Made by a program: the position numbers and the translations under genes. This document shows positions 39,215 through 51,864 of a DNA stretch of 64,000 bases, one piece after another. Origin of the DNA: Mytilisepta virgata. Lineage: Eukaryota; Mollusca; Bivalvia; Mytilida; Mytilidae. Within the stretch, counting starts at the first letter, position 1; each line of letters starts with the position of its first letter. The notes under the pieces were generated by a model that saw only the letters and a list, made by a program, of their open reading frames with translations, was not told the origin of the DNA and did no database searches. The DNA is taken from assembly GCA_028015205.1 (NCBI GenBank), contig CM051518.1:61087978-61151977 (forward strand). The letters run 5' to 3'.

Positions 39215-41606
39215 GGCTCAGGTAAAGGACCTTCCATAGATGCTTCGTACCATTTTGTTTCAAGGACCGGGAAGATTTATGCAAACTTTGTAAACGACCT
39301 TCCATAGATGCTCCATACCAAAAATCAGATCATTTGGCTTTATGATTTCAGAGAAGAAGTTTTAAATTTCGACCAATCAGAACATGTAAATGCTCATGGC
39401 AGCCATTTTGATTCACGGACGGGATGATTTATGCAAATTTTGTAAAGGACCTTCCATAGATGTTCCATATCAAAAATCAGTTCATTTGGTTTTATGGTTT
39501 CAGAGGAGAAGTTTTACATTTTGACCAATCAGAACATGTAAATGCTCATGGCGGCCATTTTGTTTCACGGACCGGGATGAGTTATGCAAACTTGGTAAAG
39601 GACCTTCCATAGATGCTTGGTACCAAATATTAGTTCATTTGGCCTTACAGTTTAAGAGGAGAAGAAGTTTTAAATTTCGACCAATCAGAACATGTAAATG
39701 CTCGTGGCGGCCTTTTTGTTTCACGGACCAAGAAGATTTATGCAAATTTTGTAAAGGACCTTCCATAGATGCTCGATACCAAAAATCAGTTCATTTGGCT
39801 TTACGATTTCAGAGAAGTTTTAAATTTCGACCAATCAGAACATGTAAATGCTCATGGCAGCCATTTTGTTTCACGGACGGGATGATTTATGCAAACTTTG
39901 TAAAGGACCTTCCATAGATATTCCATATCAAAAATCAGTTCATTTGTCTTTATGTTTCAGAGGAGAAGAAGTTGTACATTTTGACTAATCAGAACATGTA
40001 AATGCTCATGGCGGCCATTTTGTTTCACGGACCGGGATGAGTTATGCAAATTTGGTAAAGGACCTTCCATAGATGCTCCGTAACAAAAATCAGTTCATTT
40101 GGCTTTACAGTTTCAAAGGAGAAGAAGTTTTAAATTTCGACTAATCAGAACATGTAAATGCTCATGGCGGCCATTTTGTTTCACGGGCCAAAAAGATTTA
40201 TGCAAATTTTGTAAAGGACCTTCCATAGATGTTCCATACCAAAAATCAGTTCATTCGGCTTTACGGTTTCAGAGGAGAAGAAGTTTAAATTGCGACCAAT
40301 CAGAACAGTAAATTCTCATGGCGGCCATTTTGCTTCACAGACCCGGATGAGTTATGCAAACGTGGTAAAGGACCTTCCATAGATGCTCCATACCAAAAAT
40401 CAGCTCATTTTGCTTTACGGTTTCAGAGAAGAAATTTTAAATTTCGACCAATCAGAACATTTAAATGCTCATGGCGGCCATTTTATTTCACGGACGAAGA
40501 AGATTCATGCAAACTTTGTAAACGACCTTCCATAGATGCTCGATACCAAAAATCAATTCATTTGGCTTCACAGTTGCAGAGGAGAAGTTTTAAATTTCGA
40601 CCAATCAGAACATGTAAATGGTCATGGCGGCCATTTTGTTTCACGGACCAGGATGATGTATGCAAACTTTGTAAAGGACCTTCCATTGATGCTCCACACC
40701 AAAAATCAGTTCATTTGTTCATTTGGCTTTACCGTTTCAGAGGAGAAGAAGTTTAAATTTCGACCAATCAGAACAGTAAATGCTCATGGCGGCCATTTTG
40801 TTTCACAGACCGGGATGAGTTATGCAAACTTGGTAAATGACCTTCCATAGATGCTCCATACCAAAAATCAGCTCATTTTGCTTTACGGTTTCAGAGAAGA
40901 AGAAGTTTTAAATTTCGACCAATCAGAACATGTAAATGCTCATGGCGGCCATTTTATTTCACGGACCAAGAAAATTTATGCAAACTTTGTAAAGGACCTT
41001 CCATAGATGCTCCATACCAAAAATCAGTTCATTTGGCTTCACGGTTGCAGAGAAGTTTTAAATTTCGACCAATCAGAACATGTAAATGGTTATGGCGGCC
41101 ATTTTGTTTCACGGATCAGGATGATTTATGCAAACTTTGTAAAGGACCTTCCATAGATCCTCCATAACAAAAATCGGTTAATTTGGCTTTACGGTTTCAG
41201 AGGAGAAGTTTTAGATTTGGACCAATCAGAACATGAAAATGCTAATGGCGGCCATTTTGTTTCACCGACCGTGATTATTTACGCAAACTTTGTAAAGGAC
41301 CTTCCATAGATAATCCATACCACAAATCAGTTCATTTGGCTTTACGGTTTCAGAGAAGAAGAAGTTTTAAATTTGGACCAATCAGAACATGTAAATGCTA
41401 ATGGCGGCCACTTTGTTTGACGCACCGGGATGGTATATGCAAATTTTGTAAAGGACCTTCCATAGAAGCTTCAGGCCAAGTTTCAGTTCAATAGGTCAAG
41501 GGGTTTCAGAGGAGGAGATGAAAATGTAAAAGTTTACAGACGGACGGACGACGGACGCCAAGTGATGCTAAAAGCTCACATTTCCTTTTAGGACAGGTGA
41601 GCTAAA
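39215..41606 (-). repeat. Large tandem array of about 155-bp units ending in a GCTCACCTG terminus
   Basis: About sixteen direct units are marked by GACCTTCCATAGATGCTCCA (first near 39225, last near 41455), each with TTTCAGAGGAGAAG, GACCAATCAGAACATG and a GGCGGCCATTTTGTTTCACG segment. On the minus strand the right end reads TTAGCTCACCTGTCC and then a GTCCGTCGTCCGTCC segment, so it is an inverted member of the family at 8594-9716 and 14195-14790. Several plus-strand frames (39639-39917, 40099-40311, 40536-40850) are products of the repetition. The array lies just downstream of opsin B. Confidence 0.85.
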
Positions 41607-41971
41607 AAAGGTAAAACCTCTGATTTTTAAGTTCACACAGACTATATGTTGGATCGCTCGATATTCCAATACTTCATTTTTTCAAATATAAAAAAAAATG
41701 CTCTTGCTAAATGTTAAATAATAAAACATTTCAAATTTAATATTAATTGATGGAAATATGTGTAATTTTGTATTGCATGGCATCTTTTAAAAAATATTTT
41801 GATCTTCTAGTTTAAAGGACAAAGACCAACCAAATGAAAAACAAAATACATAGAAACTACAATTATTTTATTCTGAATACAATTTTTAAAGGCTAGAAGT
41901 TTTCTCAAAATAAAAACGTACTTTAAAATATCAAATACTTGCACTTTTAAAAATATTTTTAACGGAAAATT
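41607..41971. other. 3' flank of opsin B
   Basis: AT-rich; AATAAAA-type signals in minus orientation are possible but ambiguous. No other gene. Confidence 0.4.
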
Positions 41972-44900
41972 TCACATGTACGTTTCTTCAATATTTGATT
42001 TAATTTTCGTTTCGGAGGATATACAGTTTGATTCTGATGCTGGCTTTACGTGAAAAATACGCCTTATCGACTGAGATTTCCCCCGCCCTCTATCTATTAA
42101 TGAACTTTTCGGTGAAGACGTCTTTCTTCTATCCCCAGATTCTCTGGGTTCACAAAGGTCAACTAGTTGTTGACTCATCTTTGGCCTGGTTTCTTCAACG
42201 TCTGGTAAGCTGACATTATCGTCTGCTGAGCACACCGTGTACCTTTCATTTACGGCAGTTATTGTAGTCATGGCGCGATTATTTACTGGGTAAACTTGTG
42301 ACGTAAAAATTGTTGCAAGACACGGAAATAAGGAAACAACCGTATTCCTAAACGGTCTGTTTCGATACAGATATATTACTGGGTTGAAACACACAGAGGT
42401 CTTTGCAATTAACGCTGGAATCGTTGCCACAATTGGATTTACTTTTTCTGTCGGATGCAAAACTCTCCAGAAGAGCAAGATGGCAAATGGACTCCAACAA
42501 GTCAAGAAGGCTCCTGTAGAAAAGAGAATTAGCAAAATAAAAGAAAACACAGATATACTCCAAAACTTTATCCGACCACCACAACACGCATGCCCATGAA
42601 TTTAGATACTGTTGTACATTTTTAAAACCCGCAGAAACCACAACTTACTGACGCCACTAGTAGAAAATTATGTTTCACAGTAATTCTGAAAGCCCTCATT
42701 ATAGTAGCCAACAGTATTTATGGAACAGTTAACGGAGCATATACTTACCATTCCAAAGCACCTCTTGTATCTCCAGGTTTTTCTGGAAGTTCAAATTGCT
42801 GGTACTTTAGTTTTGTGCCGTCTTGTTCTAATTCTGTTTAGTTTGTGTTTTTCTGTTGTTGATTTGGTTGTACATATATCTTTGTGGTATTTGTTTGTTG
42901 TGTTAGTGTTCTCAAGAGTTTGCCTTGTCTTTGCATTTTTGTCTTATATGCTTTTACCCGACTTAACCCATCGTTATTCTTTTGTTGAAATGAAGTTCTA
43001 TTTAAATGGACTATCCAGTAAAGAGCAGTTCTTCGTTTAATATTGAAATGACGAAGGATATTTCAAAACGGTCTTGCTTTTATCCTGGATTTCCTGTTTT
43101 CATTTTTTTTTTAATAGTGAATTATATCTTTAAGTTGGGTTTAACCAAGTCCATTTTGGGACACTCACTGTAATCTGTAATTCTTACAGGTAAAAACCAT
43201 GCTATTTGGGACTATTATCGACTGAGACGGGTTCTCTTTAAACAACACAGTTTTGTTTTTCATTTGAATTATATTACACACTTGATGCCCCCCATTTAAA
43301 TATTAGTAACGATATCCTTATATACATGTAATTTTTATTAGCAATAGTATTCAATTGTTAATTGAAATCTGTTTTACGCTTAAAACTTAAAAGTTGTCTT
43401 TGTTAAAATATACATGTATTAATTGCTAACCTTTACCCTGATGTTAAGATTTTTTATGAAATGTTCTATTTGAACAATACTCCGTTTGTTCCTCAAAATT
43501 CCCCTTAAGATTTAGAAGTATTTTTGCTTTAGTATAAAGAAATAAATCAAATTATGTAAAATAACTTTCGTTTACGGCATTTTTCCCAACATGAACAAAA
43601 AATATTTCAGAGCAATGTCACGTTTACGTATTAGATATATATTGTTTTTCACACAGATTGTGAGTGTTGTTACACTGTTTTCAGTATGCTCCACACTCAT
43701 TTCTTAAATCTTTTAAATTTCTTTAAAATTATCTGTGTCGAATGAATTGACTGGACAAAAACAAATCATATAAGAAATACGGAAAAAGGAAAACTTAGAG
43801 GTGCCACCTACATACGATATTTTAAAATTTCCTTAAATTTTTGCCTCTCTTCAACATGATATGCGTCGAATGATTTGATTTGTTAATGCACAAGTGATTA
43901 AATAGTTAAATGTCACAAAGTTAAAATGGCAAGACTATACGTCATGAAAAGAATAGTGCATGTAAATCATAATATATTTTTTTAAATTAAATAAAATTAA
44001 AATAAGTAATAAAATAAATCAACTTTTTGGCATATTAGTCGAATTCTTATTCATGTTATTATCATAATTAAAATTTAAAAAAAAAAAAACGCCAAGGTTT
44101 TGAATCGACAAAATATTTAATAATAGAACTATTTATCTACCATTAACAGTATTTCTTTATCCTCTGGTATATGTATTTTTTTTTCTTAACATTTTAGCAA
44201 TACCATTTATAGAGATTTCTATTTGAATTAGCTTTATTATGGTTTATTATTCGAATGTAAAAATATATCGAATCATCAGATGTTTGTTTCTGCAGATGAA
44301 AAAAACATATTTGGTGCATGAAGTATTTCTCGTCTAAACGCTTGTGCTATATGTCAGATTTAAAAAAAAATTGCATGAAAGAGAGTATGTTAAATTGCAA
44401 CTGAATATAAATAATAATAATGTTTCATACTTCAAAAAATATGGTGTATCAATTTTTGACAAACAGATGAATACACGTGGCTCCAAAATGACAAAAAAGA
44501 TATATTATTGGCATTGAATTTTTGTCTTTTTACCTGTTTAAAATTTATCAGGGGTCATCAGATTCATTTTTGAGGATATTAAGGGAAGAGATCAAAAGTT
44601 CAATGTCGGATAAAAAACTTAATTCAAATAGTTTGGGGGTGGGGGGGTAAAAATCTCTGCAAGTTTTGTTATCCGACATCGATTTTTGGATTGAAAAATA
44701 CAGATTCAAGTGATGTCCAAGTCAAAATACAGAACAACATACATTGTTGAGGAAAAACACGACCCATGATACAAAAAAGTATACTCAAAGCATATGCCCA
44801 TATTGGTCAATCAATTTTTCCCAAATTAAGTTAAGAGGGGGGGTGGGGGGGTCAGTGAAAAAACTATGTGAATTAAGTTTTTTATCCGACATTGAACTTT

Positions 44901-47900
44901 TGATCTCGTCCCTAAATCGATTACCAGATGCAGAGTGAAAAGAAGCCTCAAAAAGCCAACATAAGGGTAATGTCGAAACTTCGCTGCGCTTTTAGATGTA
45001 GAGTAATATAGTACATTTCAACTGGGAACACGACACTGGCGACCCTGTCTTGTATCAATAAAACAGAAAAGTTATTAACAATAACATAATAGTATTGTAG
45101 AAATTTCCAAGGATAGATTTTTTTTTAGAAATGACGATTTCAAGTGAAATTATTACTATTATTTTTTTGGCTGTCTTTACTTGAAATCTACAGTAAACGG
45201 CCTTTATTTAAAAAATTTATAAATCAAGCTCATTGAAAAATATATAACTTAAATAAATGCATATTAAATTTTCGATAGTTAGATGCAGTTTTGAATATTC
45301 TCGCTACATGAAAAATTTCATAACAATCCGTATTATACCTTTATGAGTGGAGACGCAGTGTATAAACACGCTGAGATAACTAAATACACCTACCGATCAT
45401 TAACCCTATGGTGACTGTTAACTCTCTTTCCATTTTAGTTTTCCTTCTAGTTTGTATTTCTTCTTGCACAACTATGTTTTGACTTGCAGTAGGTCGGAGG
45501 TAACTTTTTGATTCTTTGACAACCTTGAAAAAGATGAAGACCACACCGAGGCGGTACAATAACAATTACTATGAGGAAAAACGAATATGGAGTGATGTTA
45601 CAAAGAAAGCACAAAATCACAAGTAAATAACTAAAAAAAACCCACAGCTTACAATATGGTCTTCAGTCGGGGGCGGGGAGGGGGGCACCATGCCGCAAGC
45701 CCAGAGTAAAACAAATAGCACAAGTCTGATACAAAATAAAATATACAAAAACATGAAAAACTTCCCCTCTCCATCTCAGTAATAATGCATTCGGTTATGT
45801 TTTTACATACTTAACACTTTTGGTAGATACATTTTGAAATTCTGTTAAAAGTAGAGTTTAAACTCCGTCAAGCAAAATTAATATTACCTTGATTTTGGCA
45901 AAACTGTTTTTGCCGGTTCGGTTGTACTGCTCACAATATTTTGGAGTTTAGTTTTTGGCTGTAGGAATTTTTGGTTACAAGCACACTTGATGAAGATTAA
46001 TCCGACTCAAGGAATTTTGGTATATGATATTATTCATACATTTTGTTTGTTTCGTCTGTAGTGCTAAAGACCGAAAATTTGGAAAGCCAAATCAATCATC
46101 ATCCGAAACTCAAATACAAAAATAACCGAATGAGAAGAGTGTCAAGAAACTGAGGGAGCAACCATTTTATTTTTGTGGAGGGCTAGGATCAAATTTGAGA
46201 TAAAAAGGCAGGACCAGGATTTTGGCAAAATAAAAAGACAAGATCACTTTAGGTGTAAAAAATGTAGGACCTGTGTCCATCTGGATTTTTTTTTTTTTTT
46301 TTTCGTTTAAATGAAAATAGAAAATTAAGGCCACAATAGCGGCCGAAAAAAAGATTAAGGACCAAAATTGCAATAAAAAATAGGCAGGATCAAACATTGC
46401 ATCCTAGCCCCCACACCCCGCCCCCCTCCCCCACACACCCATAAAAATCAAATGGTCGTTCCCTTAAAAAATCAAGATTTTAAATATGTGACTATACGTG
46501 GTAAACTTGTTTACATGGACATCTCACAAATCAACAAGTTAAAATCTAACATGACGACATTGTTCGTCAGTGCAAATTTGTAAAAAAAAAAGTGCTTCCT
46601 CAAAAAAAAAGTTTAGTAGACCTGTGGCTTACAAATCATAAATTATACATAATCAAGGTATACCCGAGAGATCAAAAAAATTAAAAAGTATTAGAGTGAA
46701 ATTTCTGTTATCTAACTGGAAGCACCGACTGGCCATTTAAATCCTTTTTTGTAATTCCGTTGTTATTTCAGTATATATGCAATACATTTTGACTCAATTT
46801 TAAACAAAAAAATGTGTGAGTCTTCCAAGGAAGATATGTGTCGCCTGCGGACGTCAATTTTTACAAAAGATATAAAAATTTTCTAAAAATGAAATATATA
46901 TGCACACCTTTGCATTAAGCTTAATACACAGAGAAATTATCATCAAATTGAGCGGTTATGGAGTAGTTGAGGATAGAAGTTTTGACCCCCGCCCCCTCCC
47001 CCCCCTTTTTTTTTTAAATGTCAATTTTTACAAAAAAAATTAAATTTTTCTTAAAATGAAATATATATGCACACTCGTGCATTAAGATAAATGCGCAGAG
47101 AAAGTTTCATCAAATTCCTTTGAGCGGTTTACGAGTAATTGAGGTAGAAGAAAAGTGTGACGACGCAAGACGACAGATAGTGATCACTATGTGTCGACCA
47201 TGCATTCCGCAGGCGACACAATTATGATTATTGACTACCTTAAAAATGCTGAGTTTGCACCATGCAAGAAAATGTATCAATCATCGAGAACGAATATGGC
47301 TCACAATTAAGTAATAGTCATAAAGCAATAATATCATTAACCGACAAAAACTAAAAGCTATTAAGATTTTAATAACTAATTTGTAACGTGATGTGGTAAA
47401 CCAGTATGTCAAGTAATGTTAACAAGATCACAACCATGACAACCATGACAATTGAAATGTAATTCGGTCTGACAAAACCCCACCCAATGCAATATTAGTG
47501 ATAGCGTAACAGTATTACACAGATTATGTAAAAATAAAAGGTAGGGTTTTCCTAACTATCTTTCATGGCATTTTTTGAATGTGCTATTCAAAGAGGAAAT
47601 AATTTTCATAAATAGAAAATTACCAAAGTTAAAAAAAAAACATATACAATCCTTCCTATAAGATACGGACCCCTAAATACACACGTATTTTGGTTACCTT
47701 ACATTCTAACAGTGGCAGACATATATAGTAACTTCTTACCTTGATAAATACACAACAATATGAGAATATGATTGTTGATAGAGGACACAAAAAGCACATC
47801 ACCAACATCGTTATCAGATATGACCTTCCATTGGGTCTTTCTTCAAGTTCGTGGTCCAAAGTACATGTAATCTCTACTCCTTCAAATGAGTATGAACTCC

Positions 47901-48393
47901 ACCCGAGCAACGGACATACTGCCCATAAAAATGATACTGCAAAGCAAACAGTTATAGACAAAACTCCAGATCGTGGTGTGAGATTACGACCAATTTCTGT
48001 TTTCACAATTACCAAGTATCTATCAAATGCAATCGCACTCAGTATGTATATGTTCGATATACCAAAGAAAGTCATGATGAAGCCATAATAAACACAACCA
48101 CCGCGACCAAATAGCCATCGTTTGGCGAAACAAGACGAAATCACCAGAACGAGGGCGAATACAGCGATTAACAAATCGCACGTACAGAGAGCGCAGACGT
48201 ATTGCGTAGTTCTAGTCCTGAGTCTTCTATTTTTGACATAGAAAACGTATAAAACAACACTATTTGTGAGTATGCAAACAGTAGAACTAAAGGAAAGTAC
48301 GCTTCCGGTCAAATAGAAGAACCAGGTAGGAACAAACACTTCCGGTTCCTGTACTAGTGTAACGTTGTCAGCCATGTTTTGTGTTGCTGACAT
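41972..48393 (-). CDS. Opsin B (retinal-binding GPCR), three exons
   Basis: Paralogue of opsin A. Exons: 47740-48393, 45394-45523 and 41972-42513 (654, 130 and 542 nt), in frame for 441 residues; the middle exon has exactly the same length and phases (0, 1) as in opsin A. Hallmarks: VPTWFFYLTG start of helix 1, AFDRYLVIVK, EGVEITC with the Glu corresponding to bovine 181, Tyr at the 113 site, CWSPF in helix 6, Lys299 in PALIAKTS, NPVIY and RNRPFR. The C-tail retains a SIRRIFHVKPASES block also seen in opsin A. A Met at 48375 (MADNV) is an alternative start aligned with the second Met of opsin A. The frame upstream of 48393 is open but not homologous. Introns are 2.2 and 2.9 kb. Confidence 0.92.
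42725..42890 (+). repeat. Dispersed bivalve-type repeat, copy in opsin B intron 2
   Basis: Contains CTTACCATTCCAAAGCACCT, then CCAGGTTTTTCTGGAAGTTC and a T-rich GTTTAGTTTGTGTTTTTCTG tract. A clearer copy lies at 49690-49880. The frame 42720-43040 is repeat-derived. Confidence 0.6.
43041..44581. other. Opsin B intron 2, no feature
   Basis: AT-rich sequence; nothing beyond spurious frames was seen. Confidence 0.4.
44582..44913. mobile_element. MITE with about 45-bp terminal inverted repeats in opsin B intron 2
   Basis: The left end AGGGAAGAGATCAAAAGTTC and onward to AACTTAATTCA is mirrored at the right end, finishing GAACTTTTGATCTCGTCCCT at 44913. Only about two mismatches across 45 bp. The interior carries two G-rich tracts (GGGGGTGGGGGGGT) in the same orientation, which could form G-quadruplexes. 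332 bp, no coding. Confidence 0.85.
46154..46463. mobile_element. MITE family 'GGGAGCAACCATTT', copy 1
   Basis: Ends GGGAGCAACCATTTTATTTTT and AAAAATCAAATGGTCGTTCCC are inverted. The interior shares long segments with 57474-57728 (AAAAAGGCAGGACCAGGATTTT, AGCGGCCGAAAAAAA, CATCCTAGCCCC). About 310 bp. Lies in opsin B intron 1. The minus frame 46167-46397 is spurious. Confidence 0.85.
46837..47220. mobile_element. Inverted-repeat element TGTGTCGCCTGCGGA with internal duplication
   Basis: Left end TGTGTCGCCTGCGGA at 46837-46851 and right end TCCGCAGGCGACACA at 47206-47220. Inside, a segment of about 170 bp is present twice in direct order (ATGTCAATTTTTACAAAA, GAAATATATATGCACAC, TTGAGCGGTT). 384 bp, non-coding, in opsin B intron 1. 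Confidence 0.8.
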
Positions 48394-49689
48394 GCGGATA
48401 AAGATTGCAGTTGGAATGCTGAAAAAATCCGATGCAGTTTGATTAGTAATGTAAAATTGTCTATGGATGGTAAAGGCTAAATTAACAAACCCTAGCTTTG
48501 ACTCAGTTGGAAGAATAAAACATAAAGCTTTATGCTGAACAAACATAATTGTTTTTATGAGTATTTTATTAAACAATGTTCTTACAGAGAATAATAAAAA
48601 TGTAATGTACATGGCAAGAAAATTGGCAATTTGGTTCGTGTCAAAGTTTTAATTATCATGAAGAAGAAAAGCAACGTCTTGGTAACCTTTACAGTCTGAA
48701 GAATGACATAATAACAAGCCATTACTAGCCGGTGTCAAGGCTGATTAGGTCATACACAACACAATATGGTAATTATTGCACAGGAACTTCCAGATCACGC
48801 ATTATCAATTTCCTGTAAACAAAACCATTAGTGTCTCTTTTATTGCAAATTCTTATGCATTTTACTTAGTATTGTAAAGTGGGAAAAAATATAGGGTCAC
48901 CTTTGAAAATAATGTCATGTTTCTTTTTTTTTTTATGTAATTTGGGAAAAGCTTAAACAATTCTTACCTCTTTGTAACTGAAAATTGTAACCAATTTTAT
49001 AGTTATTATTGGTTAATAACGAAATCGATAAACAGTTTTATTATTATTGTTTTGTTAAACCCATGCCTTTATCTCTCATATTTGGCTAAAAACTGAATGT
49101 TGTTAGTAATTTAGTACGGCCATAATTTTCCTAGTTCTGCTTCAGAAAACATTTACGAAGTTAAAAAGTTGGTATGTAATTCAGACCTAACAACCGTTAC
49201 AAATCTGCAACGAGAGGTTTTCAAAAACACGAACTTTCTGATGGAGAATGAAAAATTTCTATCGACTGGTGTTTTTCTACAAAGTTAACTGAATAGTTTC
49301 ATAAGGCGTTTGAGGTCAGACAGGAATTCAACCACTACTTTTAATTTGCCAGAAAACTCTGTATATATCACTGAAAAAGCAAATTTGAAGTACAACAACT
49401 GGCTACCTAAAATACATCCAGATAAGATTAGAAACCGAGGAAATGATATAATCTAACCTTGAAAAAAAACAAGTAAAACATTGATCCAGCTCAGTAAAAA
49501 TACACGAAAACAAATGAAAATTAAAGCAGTTATGAAAACCTAAGTTAGTTGTTCAGTTAAAACGAGTACAATTTGACCCTGTTATCCAAATTAAGTAGTA
49601 ATTCTTTTCTGTCTAGCTATTGGTCACATTGTTGGGTACTGTTTTAGAGTGTTAATATTTGCTTATACACACCAGAACATACAGAAAGT
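48394..49689. other. Upstream flank of opsin B
   Basis: No gene recognised. The frame upstream of the opsin start continues to 48612 but its residues do not resemble opsin. Confidence 0.4.
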
Positions 49690-49880
49690 CGGGAGAGCTC
49701 ATGTGGAGTTTTGGGTACCAATACAACCAGTTCAACAATAACACAGGAACTGCTTACCCTTCCGGAGCACCTGGGTTCACTCCTGGTTTTTATAGGAGTT
49801 CGTGTTGTTCATTGTTTTTAGTTTTCTGTGTTTATTTGTTGTGCTTGTGGTTGTTCGTTTGTCTTCCCGGGTTTGTCTGT
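49690..49880 (+). repeat. Dispersed bivalve-type repeat
   Basis: Includes GGAACTGCTTACCCTTCCGG, AGCACCTGGGTTCACTCCTG and AGGAGTTCGTGTTGTTCATT followed by TTTTAGTTTTCTGTGTTTAT. Similar stretches are, from general knowledge, very abundant in bivalve genomes. The frame 49659-49913 runs through it. Confidence 0.65.
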
Positions 49881-50114
49881 CCAATGGATTACGTTTTATT
49901 GATTGCTCCTTAGGTATATTTGTCCTTTTTAAGTACCAGTTCCGAGCCAGATTATCCTGAATATATAGTATTTATGTTTATAATGTGTACACTTTTATGT
50001 TGTAGATTTGTTAGAGGTGTAATTTCTTCAATGGTTGAATGCTTCTATCATCTCAAATTCTCATCACGAAAAACCAAACCAATGCATTAAAATTGATATG
50101 ATGATTTACTTTAT

Positions 50115-50450
50115 GCTACTACATGGGCTGGTATCTGTGCTGGTGGAGATAGAGGCAAGTCTCGACAGTGCCACATAGTTTGTGTATTGCTACAACGGAG
50201 TGGATATATCTACTTAAAGAGTTGAACTTATGTTCTGAGAGTGCCACAAAGTATGTTTATTGTTACCATTGAGTGGGTACCTCTGTTGGTGGATGTGGAT
50301 TCATGTCCGAGAGGCCACATAGTACGTTTAATGCTACGATTGAGTGGGTACCTCTGCCTCTGGAGGTTGAATCAAGTTCATAGAGTGTCATATAATATGT
50401 TATTTTCTACCACTGAGTTGTAGAAGTGGACTCAAATTCAGAGATTGTTA
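50115..50450. repeat. Degenerate minisatellite of about 85-bp units
   Basis: Four diverged units with GAGAGTGCCACAAAGTATGTTT, ATTGCTACNATTGAGTGGGTACCTCTG and a GGAGGTNGAATCAAGTTC segment. The plus frame 50241-50423 is part of it. Confidence 0.65.
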
Positions 50451-51864
50451 CTGGCTCAGTTACGTTACTAGAATATCATTAATAGCGTGAAATGACTGCG
50501 GCATCCCGTGACACCATTTTTGAGGCACTGTATTTGCACATTTCAACAAATATTTTGGTAACATTGGTGTTAGGTCTGTTCAGTAAAATTATCTGTGTGT
50601 GTTATTACTATTGGAAATATTAAAACGAAACGAAGTTATTATATATTAATGTGTAACATTAAATATTGAAATAAACGTGGTATAAGGTACTTAACATCTA
50701 AGAAACGGTCAATGAGTCATGTCATTTTTAGTGATTAGCAAGAGCCGTCATCACAAGAAAAAAAAAGAGTTCCTCCCTGACAGAACTACCAACCAAAAAG
50801 CTTAAGCCAGATAAAAATCCCTAAAAGACAACCTGAAAAGTAAAAAATCATTTAACAATAGGTAACGACAATTTAAATATGATTTTCCAAATCTGGAATA
50901 AGCAGTTGAGTAGGTCATCTAATACGTTTGAACTATTTACTTTTTCGTATGAAATAAATGTACAATGCAAAATATAAAAAAAAATTAAAACGTCAACGTC
51001 TTGTTATTTAGTATATACTAACATTGAGTAACTACGGTTTCATTAATATGCTTGTTCAAATCATATGCAGCTATATCGGTCATAATTATGTTAGGTAACT
51101 CTGTTTAGACTTATTAACTGGTTACTTAATATCGGGAATCTACTGGTCCTGTTCATGCCAGGCATTCATCGTACTTCGATAACTCTGTATTGATTATAGC
51201 ACGTTCTCCACGTCTTCACTTTAAAAAACGTTTTATTTGAAATATGTAGTAACATTTCACATGGATTATAATTTCAATATATGAAATTGTGACAATAATT
51301 AATAATATGAAATTTATCACCAATTTATACAAACTGTCAAAAGTACATAATTAGTGATAAAGGGTAATGGTGCAAGTTTTTTTTAATTTTTTAAGCCGCG
51401 AGAAAAGCGAATTTTTTTTTGGTAAAATTTATTTGAGTTTTATCTGAAGAAATTTATTATGCACAATTAACATGCTGTGTGTTTCAGGTAATAATAACTA
51501 ATTAACGATTTGACATGTATATTGTACCTTGACTGTCCGGATGTTAATTGTTCAAACCGTTAATTAAGGTACACAGGTATATTGTATGTATACAGGTAAA
51601 CCGTTTGCGGACCAAAAACAGCGTGATTTCATTTTTAATGCAACATTTTAATAAAGAGGTGTGTGTGTGTTTAAGGGGGGATCACAAAGAATGCAGTGAT
51701 GAAATATAATTTCAAATGTCAGATAAGTAACATTTTAATTTATTTTAAATTAATAATTTATCTTTTTGGTATTTATATATTTAACATTTGACATATCATA
51801 TGAGTAATTCTATTTCCTCGTATATATATATACTTTGTTATGACAAGGTAGAAGCTGATTAGGA
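50451..51864. other. Non-coding stretch
   Basis: No gene recognised. A near-palindromic pair TAATTAACGATTTGACATG ... TTAATTGTTCAAACCGTTAATTA lies at about 51500-51567. Confidence 0.4.

Noticed and set aside
39639..40850. Plus-strand frames with FKFRPIRTCKCSW-type peptides, cysteine-rich and repeated
   Set aside because: Products of the 155-bp array; reading frame changes from unit to unit and stops interrupt them.
48394..48612. 73-codon N-terminal extension of opsin B
   Set aside because: Residues do not resemble opsin; the ATGs at 48393 or 48375 align with the start of opsin A.
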